NCBI GenBank assembly: GCA_031261905.1
Contig: JAISIS010000107.1
Location: 1-7,589, forward strand
Length of the DNA stretch: 7,589 nt
Reading direction: 5' to 3'
DNA from: Burkholderiaceae bacterium
Lineage (GTDB): Bacteria; Pseudomonadota; Gammaproteobacteria; Burkholderiales; Burkholderiaceae_D
A program made the translations under genes and the position numbers. This document shows, piece by piece, positions 1-7,589 of the stretch. Each line of letters begins with the position of its first letter. Position 1 is the stretch's first letter. A model generated the notes under the pieces. The model saw only the letters and a program-made list of their open reading frames with translations. It did no database searches and had not been told where the DNA came from.

Positions 1-1962
1 CGTATCCTTGTACGGGTCGCCAACGGTATCACCGGTTACCGCCGCCTTGTGCGCTTCGGAACCTTTTCCGCCAAAATGGCCATCCTCAATATATTTCTTG
101 GCATTGTCCCAGGCGCCGCCGCCGGTCGTCATGGAAATGGCGACAAAGAGGCCCGTGACAATCGTTCCCATCAGCACACCGCCCAGCGCGGCCGCGCCCA
201 GACTGAGACCTACCGCAATAGGCACGATAACGGGAAGGATTGACGGGATAATCATTTCCTTGATCGCGGCGGAAGTCAGCATATCCACCGCCTTGTCGTA
301 CTGCGGTTTTTCCTTGCCCGTCATGATGCCGGCGATTTCCTTGAACTGGCGGCGCACTTCCACAACCACCGCACCAGCCGCGCGGCCTACAGCTTCCATC
401 GCCATAGCGCTGAAGAGGTAAGGAATCAGGCCGCCGATAATCAGGCCGATGATCACACGCGGATTGGACAATTCAAAGGTCGTGGCGTGACCGGCAGATT
501 CCAGCGCGTGGGTATAGTCCGCAAACAGCACCAGCGCAGCCAGACCGGCCGAACCGATCGCATAGCCTTTGGTCACCGCCTTGGTGGTGTTGCCCACAGC
601 ATCCAGCGGATCGGTAATGGCGCGGACTGATTCCGGCATACCGGACATTTCGGCAATGCCGCCCGCGTTATCGGTAATCGGGCCATAGGCATCCAGCGCC
701 ACGATAATGCCCGCCATGGAAAGCATGGAGGTGGCGGCAATCGCCACACCATACAGGCCGCCGCAGAACTGGTAAGCCACAAAGATGGCGGCGCAAACCG
801 CCAGCACCGGATAAGCGGTTGATTTCATGGAAACGCCCAGACCGGCAATGATGTTCGTACCGTGGCCAGTAGTGGATGCTTCGGCAATATATCTGACAGG
901 CTTGTACTCGGTTGCTGTGTAATATTCGGTGATGTAAACCATCAGCGCCGTCAGCACAATGCCGACAACCGATGCGCCAATCATCTGCCAGCGCATATCA
1001 GGCGGCATCATGAACCAGGTGACGATAACAAAGCCAACCAGCGAAAGCGCGGCAGCCCACCACAACCCGCGATACAGGGCGGACATGATCTTCTTGCCCG
1101 GCTCCGCCTTGACCAGGGAACAGCCGACAATGGAACCGATAATGGAAACACCGCCCAGCACCAGCGGATACAGGATGGCCTGGGTGGTGGCGTTGGTAAT
1201 CAGCAGCGCGCCCAGCAACATGGTAGCGATCAGCGTAACCACATAGGTTTCAAACAGGTCAGCCGCCATCCCGGCACAGTCACCCACATTGTCACCCACG
1301 TTATCCGCAATCACAGCCGGGTTGCGCGGGTCGTCTTCGGGGATGCCCGCCTCGACCTTGCCGACCAGATCCGCGCCAACGTCAGCGCCTTTCGTGAAAA
1401 TGCCGCCCCCAAGACGGGCGAAAATGGAAATCAGCGATGCGCCGAAGGCCAGCCCGATCAGGGGTTTGATGATGTCGTGCGGCGAGAGGGAAGTATTGGC
1501 CGGTGCGGCGACAATCAGCCCCAGATAAAAAAGCGCTACACCCAAAAGCCCCAGCCCGGCCACCAGCATACCGGTAATCGCGCCGCCCCTGAAAGCGACA
1601 TTCAGCGCCTCATTCATGCCGTTCGAGGCGGCCTGTGCCGTGCGCACATTGGCGCGGACAGATACATTCATGCCGATAAAACCGCAGGCGCCGGAAAGAA
1701 TAGCGCCGACAAGAAAGCCAATGGCGGTTGAAAAGCCCAGTCCGGGAATAAAGCCGATGGCAATAAAAAGGATAATGCCGACTATCGCAATCGTACGGTA
1801 CTGGCGCGCCAGATAAGCTGCGGCGCCCTGCTGGATGGCATGAGAGATATCCTGCATGGCCTGGTTGCCCGCATCCTGCCTGAGCACCCAGTTTCGCGTC
1901 ACAAGACCGTATACAACGGCAATAACTCCACACACTACGGCAAACCACAAACCTGCTGCCAT
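1..1962 (-). CDS. hppA: K+-insensitive H+-translocating membrane pyrophosphatase, 3' end cut by window edge
   Basis: Membrane-bound pyrophosphatase that hydrolyses PPi at the cytoplasmic face and pumps protons across the inner membrane. The reading frame is open without interruption from ATG at 1962 to the left edge, giving 654 residues; related proteins suggest only some tens of residues are missing. It is hydrophobic throughout with many membrane spans. Family signatures are visible: [16 protein letters not shown] (residues 189-204), [20 protein letters not shown] (214-233), DAYGPITDN (424-432), DNAKK (619-623) and [11 protein letters not shown] (644-654), the acidic and lysine residues that bind Mg-PPi. 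[10 protein letters not shown] (457-466) has Lys461 and Thr464, where potassium-dependent members carry Ala and usually Gly/Ala, so I place it in the K+-independent proton-pumping subclass. The start is supported by AGAAGGAG five bases upstream (1968-1975). It lies 73 bp downstream of adk on the same strand, with a possible promoter of its own. Identification is very secure; ion specificity is inferred from the motif. Confidence 0.97.
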   Translation of the reverse strand, partial: MAAGLWFAVVCGVIAVVYGLVTRNWVLRQDAGNQAMQDISHAIQQGAAAYLARQYRTIAIVGIILFIAIGFIPGLGFSTAIGFLVGAILSGACGFIGMNVSVRANVRTAQAASNGMNEALNVAFRGGAITGMLVAGLGLLGVALFYLGLIVAAPANTSLSPHDIIKPLIGLAFGASLISIFARLGGGIFTKGADVGADLVGKVEAGIPEDDPRNPAVIADNVGDNVGDCAGMAADLFETYVVTLIATMLLGALLITNATTQAILYPLVLGGVSIIGSIVGCSLVKAEPGKKIMSALYRGLWWAAALSLVGFVIVTWFMMPPDMRWQMIGASVVGIVLTALMVYITEYYTATEYKPVRYIAEASTTGHGTNIIAGLGVSMKSTAYPVLAVCAAIFVAYQFCGGLYGVAIAATSMLSMAGIIVALDAYGPITDNAGGIAEMSGMPESVRAITDPLDAVGNTTKAVTKGYAIGSAGLAALVLFADYTHALESAGHATTFELSNPRVIIGLIIGGLIPYLFSAMAMEAVGRAAGAVVVEVRRQFKEIAGIMTGKEKPQYDKAVDMLTSAAIKEMIIPSILPVIVPIAVGLSLGAAALGGVLMGTIVTGLFVAISMTTGGGAWDNAKKYIEDGHFGGKGSEAHKAAVTGDTVGDPYKDT

Positions 1963-1967
1963 GTTTA

Positions 1968-1975
1968 CTCCTTCT
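1968..1975 (-). promoter_or_regulatory. Strong ribosome binding site of hppA
   Basis: On the minus strand this reads AGAAGGAG and sits five bases before the hppA ATG. It is the best Shine-Dalgarno match in the left half of the window and fixes the hppA start, which suggests efficient translation of this abundant-type membrane protein. Confidence 0.75.
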
Positions 1976-1988
1976 GTTTTCGTATCAA

Positions 1989-2018
1989 ATAATGTTTAGT
2001 AATAATGTTGAATGTCAT
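1989..2018 (-). promoter_or_regulatory. Possible sigma-70 promoter for hppA
   Basis: Minus-strand reading gives ATGACA (2013-2018, five of six to the -35 consensus), an 18-base AT-rich spacer, then CATTAT (1989-1994, four of six to the -10 consensus). Transcription would begin about 20 bases before the hppA ATG. The match is only suggestive because the whole spacer is AT-rich; read-through from adk is equally possible. Confidence 0.3.
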
Positions 2019-2035
2019 CCGCCGACAAGAGGCGT

Positions 2036-2737
<702 letters not shown>

Positions 2738-2748
2738 TTACTTTACCC

Positions 2749-2768
2749 GGTTCCGCCCGGTTCCGCCC
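2749..2768. repeat. Tandem direct repeat of a 10-mer
   Basis: Two perfect head-to-tail copies of GGTTCCGCCC (plus strand) occupy 2749-2758 and 2759-2768; the four bases before the array (CCGG) partly extend the pattern. The repeat lies in the presumed adk leader. Two copies are enough to be real in the sequence, but function is unknown and slippage duplication is the simplest origin. Confidence 0.8.
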
Positions 2769-2856
2769 GTTCAATTAATTTACGTAATTTCCAGTAAACA
2801 TTGAATTTTAACTTGGAACGGTAATAATTTCGAGCTTTTTGACGCGCGTATTGCGT

Positions 2857-3633
2857 TCACTTCATCCCGCCTGCCTGGCGCGCCTGCGCAAAATGCCGCC
2901 GGACCAGTTCAAGATCAGCGGGCGTATCCACACCGGCAGCCGGAGCAGATTCACTTACATGTACCGCGATGGCATAGCCATGCCAGAGCACCCGCAATTG
3001 TTCCAGCGCCTCAAACTGCTCCAGGGGCGAAACAGGCAATTCCGCATAGCGCTGCAGGAAATCGTTGCGGAACGCGTAAAGCCCTATGTGACGGTAAGCC
3101 GCATATCCTGCTGGCAGATAACGTGCGCCTTCCTGAAACGAATCCCGATGCCAGGGAATCGGCGCGCGCGAGAAATAAAGCGCCCGGCCTTCCCGGTCAA
3201 ACACAACCTTTACGATATTGGGATTAAAAACATCATCCAGTTCATGCAGCGGATGCGCGGCGGTAGCCATCGGCACATCGCCGCTGACCTTTGCCGCCGT
3301 GGCCGCAACAAGCGCCGGATCAATCAGTGGCTCATCTCCCTGAACGTTGACGACAATCGCCTTGTCCGGCCACCCCGTATTGCGGGCAACCTCGGCAATC
3401 CGGTCTGTGCCGGAAGGGTGCGATGCCTGCGTCATCATCGCCCGTACACCGTGCCGGGCGCAGGCATCCATGATGGCGGTCGCGTCTGTCGCGACAATCA
3501 CATCAGCCGCGCCAGACAGGCGCGCCTGCTCCGCCGTGCGCACAACCATAGGCTTGCCGTCAATATCGGCAAGCGGCTTGTTGGGCAGACGGGTTGACGC
3601 CAGCCGGGCGGGGATCACGATATGAAAAGACAT
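2857..3633 (-). CDS. kdsB: 3-deoxy-manno-octulosonate cytidylyltransferase (CMP-Kdo synthetase)
   Basis: Cytoplasmic enzyme that activates Kdo with CTP to give CMP-Kdo and pyrophosphate, the donor for the inner core of lipopolysaccharide. The 258-residue product is close to the usual length of about 250. Family features run in order: nucleotide-binding [14 protein letters not shown] (residues 8-21), ATD (48-50), [12 protein letters not shown] (72-83), NVQGDEPLI (96-104, metal-binding Asp), NPNIVKVV (137-144), FSRAPIPW (154-161), RHIGLYAFR (181-189), [10 protein letters not shown] (211-220) and GVDTPAD (234-240). The ATG at 3633 is preceded by GAGGG at 3639-3643, five bases away, and the nucleotide-binding strand begins a few residues after the start. 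It lies 25 bp downstream of the ycaR stop, so it is probably in the exbB-exbD-lpxK-ycaR transcript. Pyrophosphate from this reaction is a potential substrate for HppA, though that link is only metabolic. Confidence 0.98.
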   Translation of the reverse strand: MSFHIVIPARLASTRLPNKPLADIDGKPMVVRTAEQARLSGAADVIVATDATAIMDACARHGVRAMMTQASHPSGTDRIAEVARNTGWPDKAIVVNVQGDEPLIDPALVAATAAKVSGDVPMATAAHPLHELDDVFNPNIVKVVFDREGRALYFSRAPIPWHRDSFQEGARYLPAGYAAYRHIGLYAFRNDFLQRYAELPVSPLEQFEALEQLRVLWHGYAIAVHVSESAPAAGVDTPADLELVRRHFAQARQAGGMK

Positions 3634-3658
3634 GGACGCCCTCGCTCAAAGTCTTGCG

Positions 3659-3838
3659 TTATGGCAGTTCATTCTCACCCAGCTCCCTTGCCTGATCAGC
3701 CAGCATGACCGGAATGCCGTCCCGCACCGGATAGGCCAGCCTGTCCGGCTTGCAGATAAGTTCTTCCTTTTCCCTGTTCCAGGAAAGCGGCGACTTGCAC
3801 AAGGGGCATACCAGTATTTCAAGCAGATCCGTATTCAC
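3659..3838 (-). CDS. ycaR: Trm112/YcaR-family small zinc-ribbon-like protein
   Basis: A 59-residue protein of the UPF0434/Trm112 family. Its precise role in bacteria is not established; eukaryotic Trm112 activates methyltransferases. Visible features are [14 protein letters not shown] (residues 5-18) with Cys11 and Cys14, then [21 protein letters not shown] (26-46) with Cys29 and the hallmark [11 protein letters not shown]. There are three cysteines rather than four, as in E. coli YcaR, so metal binding may be incomplete. I chose the GTG at 3838: it gives the family's standard N terminus (M)NTDLLEIL and has GGAG seven bases upstream. A longer frame back to 3922 exists but is only the shadow of the lpxK 3' end. 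The gene overlaps lpxK by 20 bases, so translation is probably coupled. Its position between lpxK and kdsB is conserved across many proteobacteria, suggesting some link to envelope synthesis, though that is inference. Confidence 0.93.
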   Translation of the reverse strand: MNTDLLEILVCPLCKSPLSWNREKEELICKPDRLAYPVRDGIPVMLADQARELGENELP

Positions 3839-4865
3839 GGCATTTCTCCACAATCTTTTGCGCCAGTCCGCCCTCAAGCCGCGCCTCAACGGGAACGACC
3901 CAGATGCGCGCATCTTTCGCAATGGCCTCTATCCGCGCACATTTTACCGCATCTTTCTCTGTGATCAGAATGACATCGGCCTGAATTTGCGCAAACGGAT
4001 TAGCGGCATAATCAAAATGATCAGGAAGCGGCCACTCCGCTATATCCAGCCCGGCGCTCCGGAGCATAACAAAGAACCGCGACGGGTTGCCGATACCGGC
4101 CACGGCGGTAATCCGCAGATGGGTCTGCCGCGCCTTTTCCGACAAGGCTGCAAGCGTGATGCGTCTGGAACGGTCAGCGAGTTGTTCGGCGGCCTCTCCT
4201 TGCAGATGCATCAGGAAAATATCAGGAGAGTAAATCAGGTTACCCGGCGCTGGATAATTCACGCTGTTTACCACCGTAAAATCACGGCGGCGGGTGCGGG
4301 GTTCGCGCAATGGCCCTGCGGGCAGCATCCAGCCGTTTCCGGCTCCTCTCCCGTCAAACAGCACAATTTCTATATCCCGCCGCATGGCGTAATGTTGCAG
4401 GCCGTCATCGGAAACAATAATATTGATTTCGGGATGCTGTTCCAGCAAAAAGCGGGCCGCATCGGCGCGCGTGCGTCCGACAACTACCGGGCAGGCGGCA
4501 TGTGTCCGTATCAGCACCGGCTCATCTCCGGTATTTTCAGGAAGGGAATCCGGCAACACCTCCTGCGGCGCATCGTTCCTTGATCCGTAACCGCGGGAAA
4601 CAACACCGGGATGAAAACCGGCCTCCCTCAACACCTTCACCAGCCAGATGGTGAGGGGCGTCTTGCCTGTACCTCCAATAAAGATATTACCTACCACCAC
4701 GACAGGAACAGGCAGGCGAACCGAGCGAAACCAGCCTGCCTGGTACGCCTTGCGCCTGAACCATACTATCAGACGGAAAAGCAGGGAAAACGGCCACAGC
4801 AGCCGGGCAAGATTACCCCGGCGCAGCCAGAAAATCGTCCAGTCGGTTCGCGGCTGCGCTTTCAT
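3819..4865 (-). CDS. lpxK: Tetraacyldisaccharide 4'-kinase (lipid A kinase)
   Basis: Inner-membrane-associated kinase that phosphorylates the 4' position of tetraacyldisaccharide 1-phosphate to give lipid IVA in the lipid A pathway. The product has 348 residues, typical for the family. A hydrophobic N-terminal segment (about residues 19-36) followed by basic residues would anchor it to the membrane. The P-loop is [12 protein letters not shown] (59-70), with the usual PVVVVGN strand before it. Further family motifs are VVSRGYG (88-94), GDEP (113-116), VVVGRTR (127-133), SDDGLQHY (152-159) and LPAGPLREP (181-189), and ITEKDAVK near the C terminus. The ATG at 4865 lies nine bases after the exbD stop, with a weak ribosome binding site (GGATAA overlapping that stop), consistent with translation coupled to exbD. 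The 3' end overlaps ycaR by 20 bases. Identification is secure. Confidence 0.98.
   Translation of the reverse strand: MKAQPRTDWTIFWLRRGNLARLLWPFSLLFRLIVWFRRKAYQAGWFRSVRLPVPVVVVGNIFIGGTGKTPLTIWLVKVLREAGFHPGVVSRGYGSRNDAPQEVLPDSLPENTGDEPVLIRTHAACPVVVGRTRADAARFLLEQHPEINIIVSDDGLQHYAMRRDIEIVLFDGRGAGNGWMLPAGPLREPRTRRRDFTVVNSVNYPAPGNLIYSPDIFLMHLQGEAAEQLADRSRRITLAALSEKARQTHLRITAVAGIGNPSRFFVMLRSAGLDIAEWPLPDHFDYAANPFAQIQADVILITEKDAVKCARIEAIAKDARIWVVPVEARLEGGLAQKIVEKCREYGSA
3846..3849 (-). promoter_or_regulatory. Ribosome binding site deciding the GTG start of ycaR
   Basis: GGAG on the minus strand lies seven bases before the GTG at 3838, inside the lpxK coding region. A nearer ATG (3843-3841) is out of frame and meets a stop two codons later, so the GTG is the only sensible start. 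Confidence 0.65.
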
Positions 4866-4874
4866 GGACCCGGC

Positions 4875-5306
4875 TTATCCGCCCGCTTCCGATTGCGTGG
4901 CAAAAGTCAGTCTTTCCAGCCCGGCCAGGCGTGCGGCCTCCATGACGTTGACCACTCGCTGGTGCGGCGCGCTGCCATCCGCCGCGATGACCACAATCGG
5001 ATCCCTGGCGTCCTTGCCTTCCGGCGCGGCTATCCGCATCTCTCTTGCCAGTTGCGCCGGGTTTTCGTAAACGATCCGATGGTTATTGATGGCATAGTTG
5101 CCTGCCGCGTCAATTGCGATATATAACTCGTTGGGCCGCTCCGGCATCATGTCGGCGTGTGCAACAGGCAGCGTTACCTGTAATTCCGTGTACTTGCTGT
5201 AGGTTGTCGTCACCATCAGAAAAATCAGGATGACGAGCAACACATCAATAAACGGAATCAGGTTGATTTCCGGATCATCACGCACTTTCCGCTTGCGAAA
5301 ATCCAT
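4875..5306 (-). CDS. exbD: ExbD/TolR-family biopolymer transport protein
   Basis: Small inner-membrane protein that works with ExbB as a proton-driven motor energising outer-membrane transport (TonB type) or envelope integrity (Tol type). The 143-residue product has a short charged cytoplasmic N terminus, one membrane span (about residues 16-37) starting NLIPFIDVLLVILIFLMV, and a periplasmic domain. Asp21, in the PFID motif, corresponds to the conserved membrane aspartate that carries protons. The ATG at 5306 has AGAAGG five bases upstream (5312-5317), overlapping the exbB stop codon, so the two genes are very probably translationally coupled. No tonB, tolA, tolB or pal is visible nearby; the pair sits directly upstream of lpxK, an arrangement I recall as common in Betaproteobacteria. 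ExbD rather than TolR is the name normally used in this context, but sequence alone does not separate them firmly. Confidence 0.93.
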   Translation of the reverse strand: MDFRKRKVRDDPEINLIPFIDVLLVILIFLMVTTTYSKYTELQVTLPVAHADMMPERPNELYIAIDAAGNYAINNHRIVYENPAQLAREMRIAAPEGKDARDPIVVIAADGSAPHQRVVNVMEAARLAGLERLTFATQSEAGG

Positions 5307-5315
5307 AAGCGCCTT

Positions 5316-5930
5316 CTACACTTCCATAAAGTGATGGGTATGAACCACCTCAACCAGCCTGGCTGCCTGCATCTCCATCTCGACCAGGAAACTGTCCACC
5401 AGCGCGCGGAAATGGCGGTAAAACAGCAGCGTCGGCATAGCTATCAGCAAACCAAAACCGGTGTTGTACAACGCGATGGAAATACCGTGCGCCAACTGGA
5501 CAGGATTCGCGCCCGCCGATGTCTGGGAACCGAAAATCTCGATCATGCCCACCACCGTGCCAAACAAGCCCATCAGCGGTGAGAGGGTGGCAATGGTGCC
5601 GATAGTGGTCAGAAAGCGCTCCAGTTGATGCGCCACGCCACGTCCTGTCTCTTCAATGGCATTGCGCATTTCCTCGCGCGAGACCCCTGCATGGCGCACT
5701 GCCGCCGCCAGAATAATGCCCAGCGGAGAATCCTTTTCGAGCCTTTCTATCGTTTCCTCATTTACCTTGTCTTCACGATAGACCCGTATCACTTCTTCCA
5801 GCAAACCTTTGGGGACAATCCGGTTGCGGCGCAAATACCACAGACGCTCAATAATCAGCGCCATACCAATAACCGACGCGATCAACAGGAGCCAGATGGG
5901 CCAGCCGGCTGCTTCAATAATGGAAAACAA
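5316..5930 (-). CDS. exbB: ExbB/TolQ/MotA-family proton channel protein
   Basis: Inner-membrane subunit of the ExbB-ExbD proton-driven motor. The 204-residue product has three membrane spans: about residues 11-29 (WPIWLLLIASVIGMALIIE), 110-133 and 148-171. The second contains the MotA/TolQ/ExbB signature, TLSPLMGLFGTVVGMI (115-130), and the third SIALYNTGFGLLIAMPTLL (151-169). The basic and acidic loop between spans one and two (about 31-105) is the usual cytoplasmic domain. The start is TTG at 5930, not ATG: the frame is closed by a stop seven codons upstream, AGGAGGA lies at the right distance, and the next in-frame Met (residue 23) would remove most of the first span. It lies nine bases upstream of exbD and 65 bp downstream of argH. 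Family membership is certain; which TonB or TolA-like partner it serves cannot be told here. Confidence 0.94.
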   Translation of the reverse strand: MFSIIEAAGWPIWLLLIASVIGMALIIERLWYLRRNRIVPKGLLEEVIRVYREDKVNEETIERLEKDSPLGIILAAAVRHAGVSREEMRNAIEETGRGVAHQLERFLTTIGTIATLSPLMGLFGTVVGMIEIFGSQTSAGANPVQLAHGISIALYNTGFGLLIAMPTLLFYRHFRALVDSFLVEMEMQAARLVEVVHTHHFMEV

Positions 5931-5934
5931 GAAC

Positions 5935-5941
5935 TCCTCCT
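5935..5941 (-). promoter_or_regulatory. Strong ribosome binding site deciding the TTG start of exbB
   Basis: The minus strand reads AGGAGGA, with its GGAGG core (5936-5940) five bases before TTG at 5930. This near-perfect Shine-Dalgarno sequence is what makes the TTG start convincing and may compensate for the weak initiation codon. Confidence 0.75.
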
Positions 5942-5971
5942 GACTCAGTTAAAAACATGCCTGCCGCACCC

Positions 5972-5988
5972 CTGCCGGAATGCCGCAG
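5972..5988 (-). other. Possible hairpin between argH and exbB
   Basis: On the minus strand CTGCGG-CATT-CC(G)GCAG can fold into a six-pair stem with one bulged G, 8 bases after the argH stop. A run of five T lies 16 bases further on (5951-5955), too far for a standard intrinsic terminator. The same 65-bp spacer contains three copies of CTGCCG on the plus strand (5961, 5972, 5990). It could be a weak attenuating or mRNA-protecting structure; evidence is thin. Confidence 0.25.
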
Positions 5989-5995
5989 ACTGCCG

Positions 5996-7393
5996 TTATT
6001 CCAGATTCTTTCGCATCGCCGCAACCGCTTTCAGCACCTGTTCAGGCGCGGCCCCGCCTATGTGGTTCCTCGCGCAGACAGAGCCTTCCAGCGTAAGTAC
6101 CGCCATGACATCCTGCTCGATGAGCGGCGAAAATTCCTGCATTTCCCCAAGTGTCAGGTCACTCAGGTCGCAACCGCGTTCCACACAGGCGCGCACAGCC
6201 TTTGCCACAACTTCGTGCGCCACACGGAAAGGCAATCCCTTCTTTACCAGGTAGTCAGCCAGATCCGTTGCGGTCGCATAACCTTCCAGCGCCGCCTGGC
6301 GCATGGATTTTTCCCGCACGGTGATAGCACCCATCATATCCACAAAGATACGAAGTGTATCACTCACGGTATCCACCGTATCGAACAGCGGTTCCTTGTC
6401 TTCCTGATTATCCTTGTTATAGGCCAGCGGCTGCCCTTTCATCAGCGTCAGAAGCGACATAAGGTTGCCATTGATCCTGCCGGTCTTGCCACGTGCCAGT
6501 TCCGGCACGTCCGGATTTTTCTTCTGCGGCATGATAGAGGAGCCGGTGCAGAAACGATCCGGAATATCAATGAAAGCAAATCGCGGGTTCATCCACAGTA
6601 TAAGCTCTTCCGACAGGCGTGAAATATGCGTCATGACCAGCGCGGCAGCCGCGCAGAACTCAATGGCAAAATCCCGGTCGGAAACGGCATCCAGCGAATT
6701 GCGGCATACGCCATCAAAATCCAGCGTCCTCGCCACGCGCTCGCGGTCAATCGCAAAGGTAGTCCCGGCCAGCGCTGCCGCGCCCAGCGGCAAACGGTTG
6801 ACCCTGACGCGGCAATCCGCCATCCGCGCAATATCCCGCGAAAACATTTCGGCATATGCCAGCATATGATGACCGAAAGTAACAGGTTGCGCCACCTGAA
6901 GATGCGTAAAGCCCGGCATGATGGTCGCGGCGTGGCGTTCGGCCACATCCAGAAGCACATTACACAGACTGCGCAGCAATCTGGTGATACCGTCTATTTC
7001 CGCCCGCAGGTACAGACGGATATCAGTCGCCACCTGGTCATTGCGGGAACGTCCGGTATGGAGGCGTTTCCCCGCATCGCCGATAAGCTCCGTCAGACGC
7101 CACTCAATGTTCATATGTACGTCTTCCAGCGCCACCCGCCAGGCAAAGTGTCCTTCCCGGATTTCAGCAACTATCTGCGCCATGCCGCGCCGGATATCGG
7201 CATAGTCTGCGGCTGTCAGAATCCCCTGGGCGTGCAACATTTCCGCGTGGGCAAGCGACCCCTCAATATCATAAAGCGCCAGCCGCTTGTCAAACGTGAC
7301 CGAGGCCGTATAGCGCTGCACCAGCGCATCCACCGGCTCGGAAAACCGGCCGGACCAGGCATCACTGTTATTTTGAACGGGATTGGTGCTCAT
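5996..7393 (-). CDS. argH: Argininosuccinate lyase
   Basis: Cytoplasmic enzyme of the final step of arginine synthesis, splitting argininosuccinate into arginine and fumarate. The 465-residue product has the family's normal length and is intact. Motifs in order: WSGRF (residues 13-17), EDVHMNIE (90-97), HTGRSRND (112-119), [10 protein letters not shown] (161-170), the fumarase/aspartase superfamily signature [12 protein letters not shown] (284-295) with the catalytic serine loop, and [15 protein letters not shown] (319-333). The C terminus has the expected [16 protein letters not shown] region. The ATG at 7393 has AGGA eight bases upstream and precedes WSGRF by 12 residues, as usual. It lies 76 bp downstream of ilvD and 65 bp upstream of exbB on the same strand. 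No other arginine gene is in view, which fits the scattered arg genes of many proteobacteria. Confidence 0.98.
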   Translation of the reverse strand: MSTNPVQNNSDAWSGRFSEPVDALVQRYTASVTFDKRLALYDIEGSLAHAEMLHAQGILTAADYADIRRGMAQIVAEIREGHFAWRVALEDVHMNIEWRLTELIGDAGKRLHTGRSRNDQVATDIRLYLRAEIDGITRLLRSLCNVLLDVAERHAATIMPGFTHLQVAQPVTFGHHMLAYAEMFSRDIARMADCRVRVNRLPLGAAALAGTTFAIDRERVARTLDFDGVCRNSLDAVSDRDFAIEFCAAAALVMTHISRLSEELILWMNPRFAFIDIPDRFCTGSSIMPQKKNPDVPELARGKTGRINGNLMSLLTLMKGQPLAYNKDNQEDKEPLFDTVDTVSDTLRIFVDMMGAITVREKSMRQAALEGYATATDLADYLVKKGLPFRVAHEVVAKAVRACVERGCDLSDLTLGEMQEFSPLIEQDVMAVLTLEGSVCARNHIGGAAPEQVLKAVAAMRKNLE

Positions 7394-7435
7394 GTTGCCA
7401 TCCTAATCATTTCGGAATCATGTTGCAATCCGCTG

Positions 7436-7453
7436 GCGGCATACGCAAGCCGC
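7436..7453 (-). other. Small inverted repeat in ilvD-argH spacer
   Basis: GCGGC and GCCGC (7436-7440 and 7449-7453) flank an eight-base loop. It lies just after the ilvD stop codon but has no following run of T on the minus strand, so it is not a convincing intrinsic terminator. The stem is short and may be chance. Confidence 0.2.
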
Positions 7454-7469
7454 GCCCGGAAGCAAGTAT

Positions 7470-7589
7470 TCATTTTTTCAGTTGGTTGATATCCCTGACC
7501 GCACCGCGATCTGCGGAGGTCGCCATCATGGCGTACGCCTGAAGCGCCTGCGAAACGGTACGTTCGCGCTGAAGCGGCTTCCAGGCCTT
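7470..7589 (-). CDS. ilvD: Dihydroxy-acid dehydratase, C-terminal end only
   Basis: The last 39 codons and a TGA stop (7470-7472) of a gene entering from the right edge. The visible sequence [20 protein letters not shown] followed by [19 protein letters not shown] matches the highly conserved end of IlvD, where ATSADxGAVRD is the family hallmark. IlvD is an iron-sulfur enzyme of isoleucine, valine and pantothenate synthesis that dehydrates 2,3-dihydroxy acids to 2-oxo acids. The catalytic and cluster-binding parts lie outside the window, so integrity cannot be judged. The WKP..RxR..S.AL..YA...TSAD pattern suggests the longer, E. coli-like form rather than the shorter form common elsewhere, but this rests on memory of C-terminal sequences. 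Confidence 0.9.
   Translation of the reverse strand, partial: KAWKPLQRERTVSQALQAYAMMATSADRGAVRDINQLKK

Noticed and set aside
862..1731. Long plus-strand open frame of 289 codons opposite hppA
   Set aside because: Lies wholly antisense to an unmistakable hppA; its product is low-complexity, rich in Gln, His, Asn, Arg and Gly, with no recognisable domain. It is a by-product of hppA codon usage.
1610..1948. Minus-strand open frame of 112 codons overlapping the hppA 5' end
   Set aside because: Alternative frame of the same strand within hppA; Cys- and Arg-rich translation typical of an off-frame reading.
2839..3597. Plus-strand open frame of 252 codons opposite kdsB
   Set aside because: Antisense shadow of kdsB; the translation is Arg- and His-rich and has no recognisable fold.
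3839..3922. Longer 87-residue form of the YcaR-family protein
   Set aside because: The extra 28 residues come from the lpxK 3' end read in another frame and are absent from the family, whereas the GTG at 3838 has a good ribosome binding site and gives the standard N terminus.
3750..4583. Plus-strand open frame of 277 codons opposite lpxK and ycaR
   Set aside because: Antisense to two well-identified genes and resembles no family.
5931..5995. Intrinsic terminator between argH and exbB
   Set aside because: A small hairpin can be drawn, but the run of T is 16 bases beyond the stem; not a standard terminator, so it is listed only as a possible hairpin.
6626..7489. Plus-strand open frame of 287 codons opposite argH and the ilvD end
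   Set aside because: Antisense to argH, whose full set of motifs is intact; the product has no recognisable domain.

Overview
The window carries a run of ordinary, well-conserved bacterial housekeeping genes, all on the minus strand and so read from right to left. In transcription order they are: the last codons of ilvD, then argH, an exbB/tolQ-like gene, an exbD/tolR-like gene, lpxK, a small Trm112/YcaR-family gene, kdsB, adk, and hppA, which runs off the left edge only a few dozen codons short of its expected end. Base composition is moderately GC-rich by eye. The gene order exbB-exbD-lpxK-ycaR-kdsB-adk, together with lipid A and Kdo synthesis genes, points to a Gram-negative proteobacterium. 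From memory this order is typical of Betaproteobacteria (Burkholderiales/Oxalobacteraceae-like); that placement is inference.

Layout. Right edge (7394-7589): the ilvD 3' end and a 76-bp spacer. 5996-7393: argH. 3659-5930: a tight cluster exbB-exbD-lpxK-ycaR, with gaps of 9 and 9 bp and then a 20-bp overlap; kdsB follows 25 bp downstream of ycaR and ends at 2857. A 164-bp AT-rich spacer with a tandem 10-mer and a small hairpin precedes adk (2036-2692). A 73-bp spacer with a promoter-like sequence and a strong ribosome binding site precedes hppA (1-1962).

How the genes fit together. LpxK (lipid A 4'-kinase) and KdsB (CMP-Kdo synthetase) supply the inner part of lipopolysaccharide. The ExbB/ExbD pair is an inner-membrane proton-driven motor that energises envelope processes. 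Adk balances adenine nucleotides. HppA is a membrane pyrophosphatase that couples hydrolysis of pyrophosphate, a by-product of reactions such as the one catalysed by KdsB, to proton pumping. IlvD and ArgH belong to branched-chain amino acid and arginine synthesis and look like an adjacent, separate block.

I found no mobile element, CRISPR array, tRNA, rRNA, toxin-antitoxin pair or defence gene. I see no evidence for an undescribed system. The points worth a second look are small: the potassium-independence signature in HppA, the non-ATG starts of exbB and ycaR, and the structured adk leader.
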